Shown here one piece after another: positions 52,827-61,293 of a DNA stretch of 64,000 bases (position 1 is its first letter; every line of letters begins with the position of its first letter). The notes under the pieces are model-generated. The model made no database searches. It saw only the letters and a program-made list of their open reading frames with translations, and was not told the DNA's origin. The DNA lies in NCBI RefSeq assembly GCF_030056795.1, contig NZ_JASHKQ010000019.1, positions 1 to 64,000 of the forward strand, given 5' to 3'. A program made the translations under genes and the position numbers. The DNA is from Rhodococcus sp. IEGM 1381. GTDB taxonomy: Bacteria; Actinomycetota; Actinomycetes; Mycobacteriales; Mycobacteriaceae.

Positions 52827-53582
52827 GTGTCGACTTTCGATGACTGGGTACCAGCTCCCACAGTCGATACCGTCGACGGTATGGACGACAAGATGCTCGG
52901 GGAGACGCCACCGGCGGTGCTGTGGTTCTCTCGTGGTGATCGAATTCTGTTGATCGTCGGGGCAATGCTGGTGGGCGGACTGCTGGGATTCGCGGTGCCG
53001 TACGTGGCGGAGTGGGGAGCGTCGCTCACCTGGATACCGTTCCAGGGTCCGTTGGAGTTGATCGCGTCGTGGTCGCAGTGGTGGGTGCGGTACGTGTGTA
53101 TCGCGGTGGGGGTTCTGCTCGGGTTGGCGCTGGTGGCCGCCGCGTTCTACGACACTGCGCGGGTGGCGGTGTCTGAGGCGCACGTACGCATCACCGAAAA
53201 GGGTGAGACCGCCACGGTGTCCAGGTCGCAGGTCGGTACCGTGTTCGTCGACGGCAAGGAGTTGGTGTTGCTCGACGCAGCCTCGCGTCAGTTGGTGCGG
53301 GTACCGAGCGAGGAGAGACGTGATGCGATCGAGGCAGCATTCGAGCAGCGGGGTTACTCGATTGCGCCCGGTGATCCCTACGACGATCTGTATCACCTGT
53401 GGGTGCCCGAGACGCCAGGCCTGGCACCGGAGGTGAATGCGGTGCTCAAAGCTCGGGACATGGCGCTGAAGAAGAAGGCGGGTTCCGATGCGCGCGAATT
53501 GCGTTCGGAGCTCGACAGACTCGGTGTAGTAGTGCGCGACAAGAAGACCAGCCAATACTGGCGTCCCCTGGTTCGATCATGA
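52827..53582 (+). CDS. YqeB-like membrane protein
   Basis: A 251-residue protein with two membrane helices (LLIVGAMLVGGLLGFAVPYV and YVCIAVGVLLGLALVAAAF) and a cytosolic C-terminal domain. The latter contains a PH-like beta stretch (VSEAHVRITEKGETATVSR, VGTVFVDGKELVLLD) and a C-terminal part with DDLYHLWVPETPGL. This arrangement resembles the B. subtilis YqeB family, of unknown function. The start is uncertain: this GTG or an ATG 54 bp downstream. It is 10 bp before the next kinase gene and may share its transcript. Confidence 0.65.
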   Translation: MSTFDDWVPAPTVDTVDGMDDKMLGETPPAVLWFSRGDRILLIVGAMLVGGLLGFAVPYVAEWGASLTWIPFQGPLELIASWSQWWVRYVCIAVGVLLGLALVAAAFYDTARVAVSEAHVRITEKGETATVSRSQVGTVFVDGKELVLLDAASRQLVRVPSEERRDAIEAAFEQRGYSIAPGDPYDDLYHLWVPETPGLAPEVNAVLKARDMALKKKAGSDARELRSELDRLGVVVRDKKTSQYWRPLVRS

Positions 53583-53592
53583 CGGTCGGATC

Positions 53593-54726
53593 ATGATCCT
53601 GTTGCGACAACACCGGGAGCGCGCATGGGACGTCGCCGCCATGGCGTTTGCTCTGGTGTTGATGCTGGCGGTGACCGTGGACACCGAGGGCGGGACTCAC
53701 ACGGGCACCGTCGTGGCGGTTGTCGTCGGCGTCCTCGGCGCTGTGTTGTTGTGGTGGCGTCGCCGGTGGCCGATCGAAATCGCGGTAGCGCTGGGGGCGT
53801 GCACTGTCCTCACCGATGCTGTGGGCGGAGCCGAACTGGTAGCCGTCTTCACCGTGGCGTCTCTGAAGTCGTGGCGAGTCACCACTGCGGTGGTGGTTCT
53901 GCACGTGCTGGCACCGATGATCTGGACGCGACTGTGGGGCGAACAGTCGATTCTGTACACCGCGATACTCAGTCTCGCCTTTGTGAGCATTCCGGCAGCG
54001 TGGGGAATCGTCGTCAAAGCGCGGCGGGAAGTGATCGACTCTTTGCGAGAGCGGGCGGAGCGCGCCGAGTCGGAATCGAATTTGCGCGCCGAGACCGTTC
54101 GCGGACTCGAACGTGAGCGGATCGCGCGCGAGATGCACGACGCATTGGCGCATCGGATTTCGTTGGTCAGTCTCCATGCCGGTGCACTCGAGGTCCGGCC
54201 GGATGTCGGTGCGCGGGAGGTCGAGGCGCTTGCGTCGACCATCAGGTCCAATGCGCACGGGGCCCTGGAGGATTTGCGGGAGATACTGGGAGTACTTCGA
54301 TCGGGCGACGTGAACGTGCCGCGTCCACAATCGGGTGTGGGCGATATAGCTGCGCTGATCGACGATTCGGAGAAAGCCGGTACGCAGGTGACGTTCGTCG
54401 ACGAGATGTCGGCGGATATTTCGCTGCCTGCCTCTACTTCACGCACCGTCCACCGCGTGATTCAGGAAGGTCTGACCAACGCCAGGAAACACGCGCCGGG
54501 GTTGCCGGTGCGATGTGGGATTACACAGGTCGACAACGAGATTCGAGTGTGGCTCGAAAATGGCATCGGCACAGGGGGATTCGCGACAGTCCCAGGCTCT
54601 CGATCGGGAATGATCGGCCTCACCGAGCGAATCGAACTGGCAGGAGGGCGAATAGAGTACGGAATTGCCCGCACCAGTAACGGAGTGGTCTACCGTTTGG
54701 AAGCATGGCTACCGTGTCCGAACTGA
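53593..54726 (+). CDS. NarL-family sensor histidine kinase
   Basis: A 377-residue sensor kinase with five or six N-terminal membrane helices (residues 12-140), a coiled-coil linker, HisKA_3 with phospho-acceptor H182 (REMHDALAHRISLVS), and an HATPase domain (QEGLTNARKHAPG, GMIGLTERIELAGG). It has little periplasmic sequence, so it is probably an intramembrane-sensing kinase. The gene overlaps its response regulator by 22 bp. The ligand is unknown. The ATG follows a weak site; an in-frame start earlier is blocked by the YqeB-like gene. Confidence 0.9.
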   Translation: MILLRQHRERAWDVAAMAFALVLMLAVTVDTEGGTHTGTVVAVVVGVLGAVLLWWRRRWPIEIAVALGACTVLTDAVGGAELVAVFTVASLKSWRVTTAVVVLHVLAPMIWTRLWGEQSILYTAILSLAFVSIPAAWGIVVKARREVIDSLRERAERAESESNLRAETVRGLERERIAREMHDALAHRISLVSLHAGALEVRPDVGAREVEALASTIRSNAHGALEDLREILGVLRSGDVNVPRPQSGVGDIAALIDDSEKAGTQVTFVDEMSADISLPASTSRTVHRVIQEGLTNARKHAPGLPVRCGITQVDNEIRVWLENGIGTGGFATVPGSRSGMIGLTERIELAGGRIEYGIARTSNGVVYRLEAWLPCPN

Positions 54727-55403
54727 CCTACGGTCCCGAAGCGGGCAAGACACTGAAGGTGTTGCTGGTCGACGACGACGCATTGGTTCGGGCCGGTTTG
54801 TCGCTCATCTTGAGTTCGGATCCGGGTATCGCAGTGGTCGGTGAGGCGTCCGACGGGCGCAGCGGTATCGATGCAGTGCACGCGCTGTCTCCCGACGTGG
54901 TTCTGATGGACGTGCGGATGCCTGTCATGGATGGTCTGGTTGCCACCGAAATGCTTCGCGCAGAGGGTTTTTCAGCGGCAATCGTAGTCCTGACCACGTT
55001 CGACACCGACGAATATCTGCTGCGGGCTCTGCGGGCGGGAGCCAACGGGTTCTTGCTCAAGGACACGCCACCGCGCGACATCATCGACGCGGTGCATCGC
55101 GTCGGAACCGGGGAGTCGATGCTGTCTCCGACGGCCGTAGGACGCTTGGTTGCCCACTGGCGCGAGCAGGACGCGCGATCACACGACTCCGCCACCCCTC
55201 GAGCGCGAGCGGCACTCGATTCTCTCACCGATCGAGAACGTGAGGTGGCAGTTGCTGTCGGATCGGGAAAGTCCAACGCGGAGGTCAGTACGGAGTTGTA
55301 CATGAGTGTGGCGACGGTGAAGACCTACGTGTCACGGATCTTGACGAAGCTGGAGTGCAGCAACAGGGTTCAGATCGCAATCATCGTGCACGAGGCGCGC
55401 TGA
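54705..55403 (+). CDS. NarL/LuxR-type response regulator
   Basis: A 232-residue response regulator: receiver domain with phospho-acceptor D69 (VVLMDVRMPVMDG) and a LuxR-type C-terminus (LTDREREVAVAVGSGKSNAEVS, then VKTYVSRILTKLE). It has a 17-residue N-terminal extension relative to the family, and an internal start is possible. It overlaps the kinase gene. It is convergent with the Ser/Thr kinase gene, 20 bp between stops. Targets are unknown; no repeated palindrome is visible upstream of this pair. Confidence 0.9.
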   Translation: MATVSELTYGPEAGKTLKVLLVDDDALVRAGLSLILSSDPGIAVVGEASDGRSGIDAVHALSPDVVLMDVRMPVMDGLVATEMLRAEGFSAAIVVLTTFDTDEYLLRALRAGANGFLLKDTPPRDIIDAVHRVGTGESMLSPTAVGRLVAHWREQDARSHDSATPRARAALDSLTDREREVAVAVGSGKSNAEVSTELYMSVATVKTYVSRILTKLECSNRVQIAIIVHEAR

Positions 55404-55423
55404 CGGAGCGGGCTCCAATTCGA

Positions 55424-56647
55424 TCACAGCGCAAGGGTGATCAGCAGAATCAGAACGATCGCGACAGCGAGGATCAGTGCAGCGAGGATGACCGGCGACG
55501 GAATCGACGTCCGATCGCCGACGGCATCTTCGATCCGCATCAGGACGTCGTCGATCGGGTTCTTTTTCTTCTTGGGCAAGTCGAATGGCGGTGGCGAGTA
55601 GGTCGAAGGAACGGGATTCGCTGTGCTTTCACCAGGTTGCACGGCGGGTAGGCCTGCGATGGTACTGCCGAATTCTCGGGACGGACGGCGAGATTCGGAC
55701 ACCGGTGTCGAGCGTCTCGCCCATGCCGGAACTACGCCGTCCGCGGAAGTCAGGGGTACACCCCGTAGCTGAGCTATGGTGCCGCGCTTGCTGATCGCAG
55801 CGAGGATGATCTCGTCGCGGGCCTGCGCCATGGTGGGACGCCGAGCAGGATCGGGCTCGAGCATGTGCAGCAGCGGACCGGTGAGATCTCCGCTGCGGGT
55901 GGGAGAAATGATCTGCCCCTTGGCAACTCGGTGCAACAGTGCGATCGAATCGTGATCGATGTCGAACGGAGGTTTGCCTTCGATGGCGGTGTACAGCGTG
56001 GCGCCGAGGGAGAACACGTCGCTGGCTGCTGTGGGATCCTGTCCGCGGGCAACCTCCGGGGCGAAATATGCAGGGGTGCCGGTGATCACGCTGTCGTCGG
56101 ATTCCTCGACGTCCCCTTTGGCGCGAGAGATGCCGAAATCACTGATCTTGACGATGCCCAGATCTTTGCCGCGATCGGCGATCAGAATGTTGCCCGGCTT
56201 GATGTCGCGGTGCACGATTCCCGCCTCGTGCGCCTCGGTCAGTGCGTCGGCGATCTGTGCCCCGATCTGAGCAACCTCGAACGGCGGTAGTGAATCGGTG
56301 GTGCCGAGCGCCTGCGCGAGACTGCGCGAGGACAGGTATTCCATGACCAGCCATGGCTCGCCGTCGACGAGAGCAACGTCGTGCATCGCGATGGCGTGTG
56401 GGCTGGACAGGCGGGCAGCGATGCGACCCTCACGCATGGCCCGATTGCGCACCTCGACGGCTTGCTCAGGGCTCAGCGCGGTGGTGGACGTGACCTGTTT
56501 GACGGCAACCTGACGATGCAGAAGTGTGTCGGTGGCGAGCCATACTGCGCCCATTCCGCCGCCCCCGAGTTTGCCGGCAAGGCGGTATCTTCCGGCCAGG
56601 AGGTAGTCGGGTCCGACTCCTCGTCGAACACGCTGCTGATCGGTCAC
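55424..56647 (-). CDS. Serine/threonine protein kinase with C-terminal membrane anchor
   Basis: A 407-residue Hanks-type kinase. Visible motifs are the Gly loop GKLGGGGMGAVW, Lys in VAVKQV, catalytic HRDIKPGNILI, DFG in KISDFGIS and the activation segment GTPAYFAPEV. The last 24 residues form a membrane helix (VILAALILAVAIVLILL) with nothing beyond it, so the kinase is tail-anchored facing the cytosol and has no PASTA or other outside sensor. A Pro-rich linker separates the two. I use the GTG 6 nt after a TAACCT box (leaderless); another GTG lies 6 bp upstream. Confidence 0.9.
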   Translation of the reverse strand: MTDQQRVRRGVGPDYLLAGRYRLAGKLGGGGMGAVWLATDTLLHRQVAVKQVTSTTALSPEQAVEVRNRAMREGRIAARLSSPHAIAMHDVALVDGEPWLVMEYLSSRSLAQALGTTDSLPPFEVAQIGAQIADALTEAHEAGIVHRDIKPGNILIADRGKDLGIVKISDFGISRAKGDVEESDDSVITGTPAYFAPEVARGQDPTAASDVFSLGATLYTAIEGKPPFDIDHDSIALLHRVAKGQIISPTRSGDLTGPLLHMLEPDPARRPTMAQARDEIILAAISKRGTIAQLRGVPLTSADGVVPAWARRSTPVSESRRPSREFGSTIAGLPAVQPGESTANPVPSTYSPPPFDLPKKKKNPIDDVLMRIEDAVGDRTSIPSPVILAALILAVAIVLILLITLAL

Positions 56648-56653
56648 GCCCAC

Positions 56654-56659
56654 AGGTTA
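56654..56659 (-). promoter_or_regulatory. Putative -10 box for the leaderless Ser/Thr kinase mRNA
   Basis: On the minus strand TAACCT lies 6 nt before the GTG start of the kinase, with no ribosome-binding site between. Confidence 0.5.
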
Positions 56660-56765
56660 GTTGACGATGGCGGGGCGTGCCCGCAGCAGCAGAACGGAAG
56701 CCCCCACCAGCGGCTTCGGCACCACCTTGACGAGTTGCCGTCCGAGCGGCTTTACTGAGTGCAGA

Positions 56766-56781
56766 TCGAAATTGTGTTCGA
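56766..56781. promoter_or_regulatory. LexA (SOS) box upstream of imuA'
   Basis: TCGAAATTGTGTTCGA matches the actinobacterial LexA box TCGAAC-N4-GTTCGA at 11 of 12 fixed positions. It lies 72 bp before imuA'. LexA repression with induction by DNA damage is established for imuA'-imuB in mycobacteria. Confidence 0.85.
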
Positions 56782-56852
56782 ATACGCCACTTCCCGCGTT
56801 CGACGAACACCGATGTTTCGGCTCGATTTTCTACATCGTGAAGGGGAGTGAC

Positions 56853-57686
56853 ATGACTGTATCGGGAGCTTCTGTCACGCCGGATGTGCTCGACGGGTTG
56901 TCGCTGCCGGAGCGTGTCGCGTTGCTGCGTAGCCGGATGGCTGCCGTGCCATCCCGGGGCGAAACGGCGTCGGTGCGCATCGAGAGTTCGGACCCCGACC
57001 CCGTTCGCTCCGATCCCATTCGTTCCGATTTCGGCGAGGCCGAGCCGATACGTGCGGTCCGTCAGCGGGCCGTTCTTCCGGTGCCCTCTGCACTGATCGA
57101 CGTGCTGCCGCACGGTGGACTGGTGCGTGGAACGGTGGCCTCGGTGTCCGGTGCCGGCTCGCTGCTGATCGGTTTGGTGGCGGCAGTGACAGGTGCCGGT
57201 GGGCATGTCGCCGTCATCGGGCAGCCTCGTTTCGGGATTCTGGCCGCGGTGGAGATGGGCGCACAGCTGAGCAAGCTGGCCCTCATTCCCGATCCCGGTC
57301 CCGATCCGGTGGAAGTGGCGGCAATCCTGCTCGACGGTGTGGACCTCGTGGTGCTCGGTCTCGGTGGCATGTCGGTATCGCCCACTCGGGCCAGAGCCGT
57401 GGTGGCCAGGGCGCGGAGCAAGGGATCGACGCTGCTCGTGACCGATGGACACTGGGACGGGGCAGAACTACGACTGGACGCATCGGTGCACGGTTACGAC
57501 GGTCTCGGTACGGGTCGGGAGCTGGGACGTGGCCGGCTCCGCGGCGTCCGACTGTCGGTGTGCGCGCGCGGCAAGGCGATGCGGCCCCGCACCGTTCGGC
57601 TCGACCTGCGTTCGGAGAACGGCCGCATCGAGTGGCATGCCGAGGAGCGCGAACAGAATCCATTGTCGATCGCGGTCTCGACATGA
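56853..57686 (+). CDS. imuA': Mutasome accessory protein ImuA'
   Basis: ImuA' works with ImuB and the error-prone polymerase DnaE2 in SOS mutagenesis (Rv3395c). The 277-residue protein has the family N-terminus LPERVALLRSRMAAV and a RecA-like core (LPHGGLVRGTVASVSGAGS, VDLVVLGLGGM). The P-loop Lys is missing (GAGSLLIGL), so it should not act as a RecA-type ATPase. A short repeated stretch (SDPDPVRSDPIRSD) is a local oddity. The ATG follows AAGGGGAG, and the stop overlaps imuB (ATGA). dnaE2 is not in the window. Confidence 0.9.
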   Translation: MTVSGASVTPDVLDGLSLPERVALLRSRMAAVPSRGETASVRIESSDPDPVRSDPIRSDFGEAEPIRAVRQRAVLPVPSALIDVLPHGGLVRGTVASVSGAGSLLIGLVAAVTGAGGHVAVIGQPRFGILAAVEMGAQLSKLALIPDPGPDPVEVAAILLDGVDLVVLGLGGMSVSPTRARAVVARARSKGSTLLVTDGHWDGAELRLDASVHGYDGLGTGRELGRGRLRGVRLSVCARGKAMRPRTVRLDLRSENGRIEWHAEEREQNPLSIAVST

Positions 57687-59272
57687 GCATCGATCGTTCC
57701 AGCCGTGTTCTTGCCAATCGTGTTCTTGCACTGTGGTGTCCTGATTGGCCCGCTGTTGCAGCAGCTGCTCAGGCGGATCTGCCTGCGACGCATCCGGTGG
57801 TCGTCACCTCCGCCAATCGGGTCGTCGCGTGCTCGGCGACGGCACGTGCGTCGGGTATCAAACGCGGATTACGGCGTCGGGAAGCCCAGGCGCGGTGCCC
57901 GGATGTGCATGTCGCTCTCGCCGATACCGATCGTGATGCGCGACTGTTCGAGCCTGTGGTCTCTGCCGTCGCTGCCATCGCACCGGGAGTCGAAGTGCTG
58001 CGGCCGGGCCTGTTGGTTCTCGCTGCCCGCGGTGTCGGACGGTATTTCGGTACCGAGCACCGGGCCGCGGAACGGCTGATCGACCAAGCATCGGCTGCCG
58101 GTGTGGAATGCCAGATCGGTATCGCCGACGAGTTGTCCACCGCGGTCGTTGCCGCGCGGTATGCACAGGTGGTACCTCGCGGAGGTGGTGCCGGCTTTCT
58201 CGCTCCGTTACCGGTGGCAGAACTCTCGGCCGAACCGAGTATGTCCGCTGCAGATCGTGGTGAGTTGGTGGACCTGTTGCGACGCTTGGGTCTACGAACC
58301 ATCGGCGACTTCGCTGCGCTGTCTCCGGGTGATGTCGCGTCGCGGTTCGGTACCGATGCGGTGTTGGCGCATCGCAGTGCCCGGGGCGAGCCCGAACGTC
58401 CGCCCTCGGCCCGGGCGCTGCCGCCGGATCTCGATGTGGAGTATCGGTGCGATCCGCCGATCGATCGGGTCGACGCCGCTGCATTCGCCGGGCGCGGTCT
58501 TGCCGAACAGTTGCACACCAAGCTTGCTGCCGCTGCCGTTGCGTGTACTCGTCTGCTGGTGCATGCCAGTACCGGTAACGGTGAGAATCTGTCGCGGATC
58601 TGGCGTTGCGCGGAGCCGTTGACGCCAGAGGGAACAGCCGATCGCGTGCGGTGGCAACTGGACGGCTGGCTCACCGGGCGCAGCGAGAACAAGCCGACGT
58701 CCGCGATCACTGTTCTGAGGCTCGAGCCGATCGAGGTGGTGGCAGCCGGTGAGCTGCAACTGGGGTTGTGGGGCAGTGTCGGAGACGAGGACGAGAGAGC
58801 GCGTCGGGCATTGGTGCGCGTTCAAGGTCTGCTCGGTGGCGAATCGGTGCTGGGCGGTGTTCTCAGCGGTGGGCGCGGGCCGTCCGAACGGATAACGCTG
58901 CGCCCACTGGGCGACGAGCTGGTGCCGATGTCCGATCCATCCCATCCATGGCCTGGACGGTTACCCGAGCCTGCTCCGGCGGCGGTGATCGAGACACGTC
59001 CGACGGTGACGCTGATGAATCGGACGGGTACGGGAATCGGCGTCACCGACCGCGGTGTGTTCGACGCGCCACCGGCACGATTGCGCTGGGGAACCAAGGA
59101 ATGGGAGCTGACGGGATTGGCCGGGCCGTGGCCGGTGGACGAGCGGTGGTGGGACAGCGGCAATGCATCGACTGGTCCGACAGCGCGGGCCCAGGTGGTG
59201 CTCGACGACGAAAGGGCCCTGCTGCTCGTGTTCGACGAAGGTCGGTGGCGGGTGGAGGGAATCTACGAATAG
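57683..59272 (+). CDS. imuB: Catalytically degenerate Y-family polymerase ImuB
   Basis: ImuB is the hub of the SOS mutasome: a Y-family polymerase-like protein that links DnaE2, ImuA' and the sliding clamp. The 529-residue protein opens VLALWCPDWPAVAAA. The Y-family active-site Asp-Glu pair is not present in the equivalent strand (GLLVLAARGVGRYF), so it is not expected to polymerise. The beta-clamp motif QLGLWG is at residues 359-364, corresponding to QLPLWG known in M. tuberculosis. The C-terminal 160 residues are the ImuB-specific interaction region. It is coupled to imuA' by a 4-bp overlap. Confidence 0.92.
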   Translation: MSIDRSSRVLANRVLALWCPDWPAVAAAAQADLPATHPVVVTSANRVVACSATARASGIKRGLRRREAQARCPDVHVALADTDRDARLFEPVVSAVAAIAPGVEVLRPGLLVLAARGVGRYFGTEHRAAERLIDQASAAGVECQIGIADELSTAVVAARYAQVVPRGGGAGFLAPLPVAELSAEPSMSAADRGELVDLLRRLGLRTIGDFAALSPGDVASRFGTDAVLAHRSARGEPERPPSARALPPDLDVEYRCDPPIDRVDAAAFAGRGLAEQLHTKLAAAAVACTRLLVHASTGNGENLSRIWRCAEPLTPEGTADRVRWQLDGWLTGRSENKPTSAITVLRLEPIEVVAAGELQLGLWGSVGDEDERARRALVRVQGLLGGESVLGGVLSGGRGPSERITLRPLGDELVPMSDPSHPWPGRLPEPAPAAVIETRPTVTLMNRTGTGIGVTDRGVFDAPPARLRWGTKEWELTGLAGPWPVDERWWDSGNASTGPTARAQVVLDDERALLLVFDEGRWRVEGIYE

Positions 59273-59281
59273 TGACACCGC

Positions 59282-59287
59282 TACATT
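59282..59287 (+). promoter_or_regulatory. Putative -10 box for a leaderless hydrolase mRNA
   Basis: TACATT lies 7 nt before the hydrolase ATG with no ribosome-binding site between. This makes the hydrolase gene independent of the SOS operon just upstream. Confidence 0.5.
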
Positions 59288-59294
59288 CGAGTGA

Positions 59295-60059
59295 ATGCAG
59301 ATGATGTCGGAGACGGTCGACCTCGGTGGCGTCGATATCGCGTATCGCACTTTCGTCCCGCTGGAACACCCGAGCGCGGCACCGGTGCCAGTGATGCTGG
59401 TGCACGGGATGGGCGGGGACAGTGGAACCTGGGATCGATTCGCCCGAGCACTGACCGCTCGAGGTCGCCGGGTGATCACCGTCGATCTGCGCGGGCACGG
59501 CAAGAGCGCCCACACACCAACGTACGAGTTCGACTCGTTCGGTGGCGATCTGCTTGCTCTGATCGATCACCTCGGGCTCACCGAAGTCGATCTCGTCGGG
59601 CATTCCCTCGGCGGATATGCGGTCTCGCTCGTCGCGCAGCGTCGCCCGTCGCTCGTTCGCCGTCTGGTACTCGAAGAACTTCCGATACCGATTCGGCCGG
59701 GGGATGCCCCGCCGACCCTGACCGGCAAGCTGCCGTCGGTCACTGAGCTCTGGCACGCCGCGACCAGCGTTGTTCTGCATCCCCGTGCGGTACTCGCGTT
59801 CGATCGGTCGATGACCGCCACTGCTCTCGAGCAGTTCCGTCGGCCGAATCCGCAGTGGTGGGAGTCGTTGGCCGACATCACCGCTCCGACGTTGGTGCTT
59901 CGTGGAGGTCCCGGCGGCATGGTCGATCCGGTTCGGCTCGACGCGATGGTCGCCGAGATCTCGACCTGCCGCGTCGAGGCCTTTCGCACTGGACACAGCA
60001 TCCATCGCGACGGTTACTCGGCGTTCGAGGCCACCGTTCTTCCGTTTCTGACGCAGTAA
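59295..60059 (+). CDS. Alpha/beta hydrolase
   Basis: A 254-residue alpha/beta hydrolase with LVHGMGGDSGTWDRF, RGHGKSAHT, nucleophile elbow GHSLGGYAVSL and a late His in GHSIHRDG, so the triad looks complete. The cap region is short. Substrates cannot be told; similar proteins act on esters, haloalkanes or acyl chains. Nearby in-frame ATG codons (9-12 bp downstream) could also serve as start, but the TACATT spacing favours the first. It lies 22 bp after imuB. Confidence 0.85.
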   Translation: MQMMSETVDLGGVDIAYRTFVPLEHPSAAPVPVMLVHGMGGDSGTWDRFARALTARGRRVITVDLRGHGKSAHTPTYEFDSFGGDLLALIDHLGLTEVDLVGHSLGGYAVSLVAQRRPSLVRRLVLEELPIPIRPGDAPPTLTGKLPSVTELWHAATSVVLHPRAVLAFDRSMTATALEQFRRPNPQWWESLADITAPTLVLRGGPGGMVDPVRLDAMVAEISTCRVEAFRTGHSIHRDGYSAFEATVLPFLTQ

Positions 60060-60067
60060 TCGCACTC

Positions 60068-60577
60068 ATGTCCCTGAGCATGCTCGATGGAAAGCTGTTG
60101 GCGTGGTCGGCACTGTTCGTCGTGTCGCAGGGCAATATCGCGCGGTTGCTCGGGCCCGCGGCCCCGAAAGTACTCGAGGTACAGACGGCCTGGTCCGAGC
60201 AGCGCTACCGGCAGATCCTCGCGAGCATGGACGACGCCGAGATCGCCCGGTTCCGCAGCCACTATTTTCCCGACTTCGTGCATCCGGCGATCTATGCCAT
60301 CGCACTCAGGGCCGGCGCACGCAGCCTGGCCGCGAAGACGCCACTGAGCCATGCGGCGACGACGGCATTGGCCGTCGCACCCGTTGTCTCCGCTGGCGGT
60401 GACTACATCGAGAACATCGTTGGACTGATGCTGATGGACAACCGAGAACAGATCACCGACACCGTCGTCCGCGCCACCACCGTGGTCAGCACCGTCAAGT
60501 GGATACTGGCGATCGGCTCACTGACGTATTTGACTCAGGGATTTCTGCGCGTGTGGGCAAAGGCTCTCTTGCGCTGA
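60068..60577 (+). CDS. Predicted membrane protein of unknown function
   Basis: A 169-residue protein with about four hydrophobic helices: LLAWSALFVVSQGNIARLL, PAIYAIALRAGARSLA, ATTALAVAPVVSAGGDY and VSTVKWILAIGSLTYLTQG. A charged segment between the first two (QRYRQILASMDDAEIARFRS) should be cytosolic. I do not recognise a family. The ATG is 9 bp after the hydrolase stop, so the two probably share a transcript. It is convergent with the methyltransferase-like gene. Confidence 0.65.
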   Translation: MSLSMLDGKLLAWSALFVVSQGNIARLLGPAAPKVLEVQTAWSEQRYRQILASMDDAEIARFRSHYFPDFVHPAIYAIALRAGARSLAAKTPLSHAATTALAVAPVVSAGGDYIENIVGLMLMDNREQITDTVVRATTVVSTVKWILAIGSLTYLTQGFLRVWAKALLR

Positions 60578-60589
60578 GGCAAACCCAGG

Positions 60590-61189
60590 CTAAAAGACGA
60601 AGGGCACCAATCGTTTCGAGTGTGCCATGTACTCGGCGTACGCGTTTCCCAATCCCTCGAGCATGGCCGTCTCCTCCGATGGGATTCTGCGAACATATCC
60701 TCCCGCCAGAAAGGCCACCATGACGGGAGAAAGCCAGTTCCCGTAGGCAATACAGAAGCCGAGCGCGCAGATCAGTGCGCCGGCATAAGACGGGTGGCGA
60801 ATGAACCGATACGGGCCCGTCCGAACCACGAGTTGCTCAGGGTGCGTGTGGACCACGAATGTGAAGGACTCTCCGAGTGTGCGAGCTGCCGAGATCCGAA
60901 GCGCCTGCCCGAGGGTCGCGGTGGCCAAGCCTGTCAGAAAGACCTTTCGTCGGTGGCGGGTGCATACAGTGGCCGGCGAGATCACGCTCAGGAGAAGGCC
61001 TCCGCCATACGAGAGCACAAGGCCGCGGCCGACGGCGCGGCCGGAACCATTGTCTCGGTTCGATGAGCCGGTCCGCGGCTTCCGCATCCCCATCTTGTAT
61101 TCCGACCACACGAAGCCGGTGAATGCTGTCGCCAGAACAGCAGCGGTCGAACGGTTGGTCACGAACAACGGCAGCTTCTCGGCGATCAC
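60590..61189 (-). CDS. Isoprenylcysteine carboxyl methyltransferase-like membrane protein
   Basis: A 199-residue integral membrane protein of the ICMT/PEMT-like superfamily. The SAM-binding signature is VVRTGPYRFIRHPSYAGAL, followed by the C-terminal EETAMLEGLGNAYAEY and ending PFVF. Four or five membrane helices are predicted. Bacterial members methylate or modify unknown lipids or small molecules; prenylated proteins are absent from these bacteria, so the name describes the fold only. It is 104 bp from the stop of the regulator gene upstream and in the same direction. Confidence 0.82.
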   Translation of the reverse strand: MIAEKLPLFVTNRSTAAVLATAFTGFVWSEYKMGMRKPRTGSSNRDNGSGRAVGRGLVLSYGGGLLLSVISPATVCTRHRRKVFLTGLATATLGQALRISAARTLGESFTFVVHTHPEQLVVRTGPYRFIRHPSYAGALICALGFCIAYGNWLSPVMVAFLAGGYVRRIPSEETAMLEGLGNAYAEYMAHSKRLVPFVF

Positions 61190-61293
61190 GCGAGAAGCTT
61201 CTCAGACGCGGATCCGTAACGGACCCGCACCCAGACCGACTCACTTCATGATCGAGTGATGCGATGTCGAACAACAGCATGTCGTAGCGAGAT

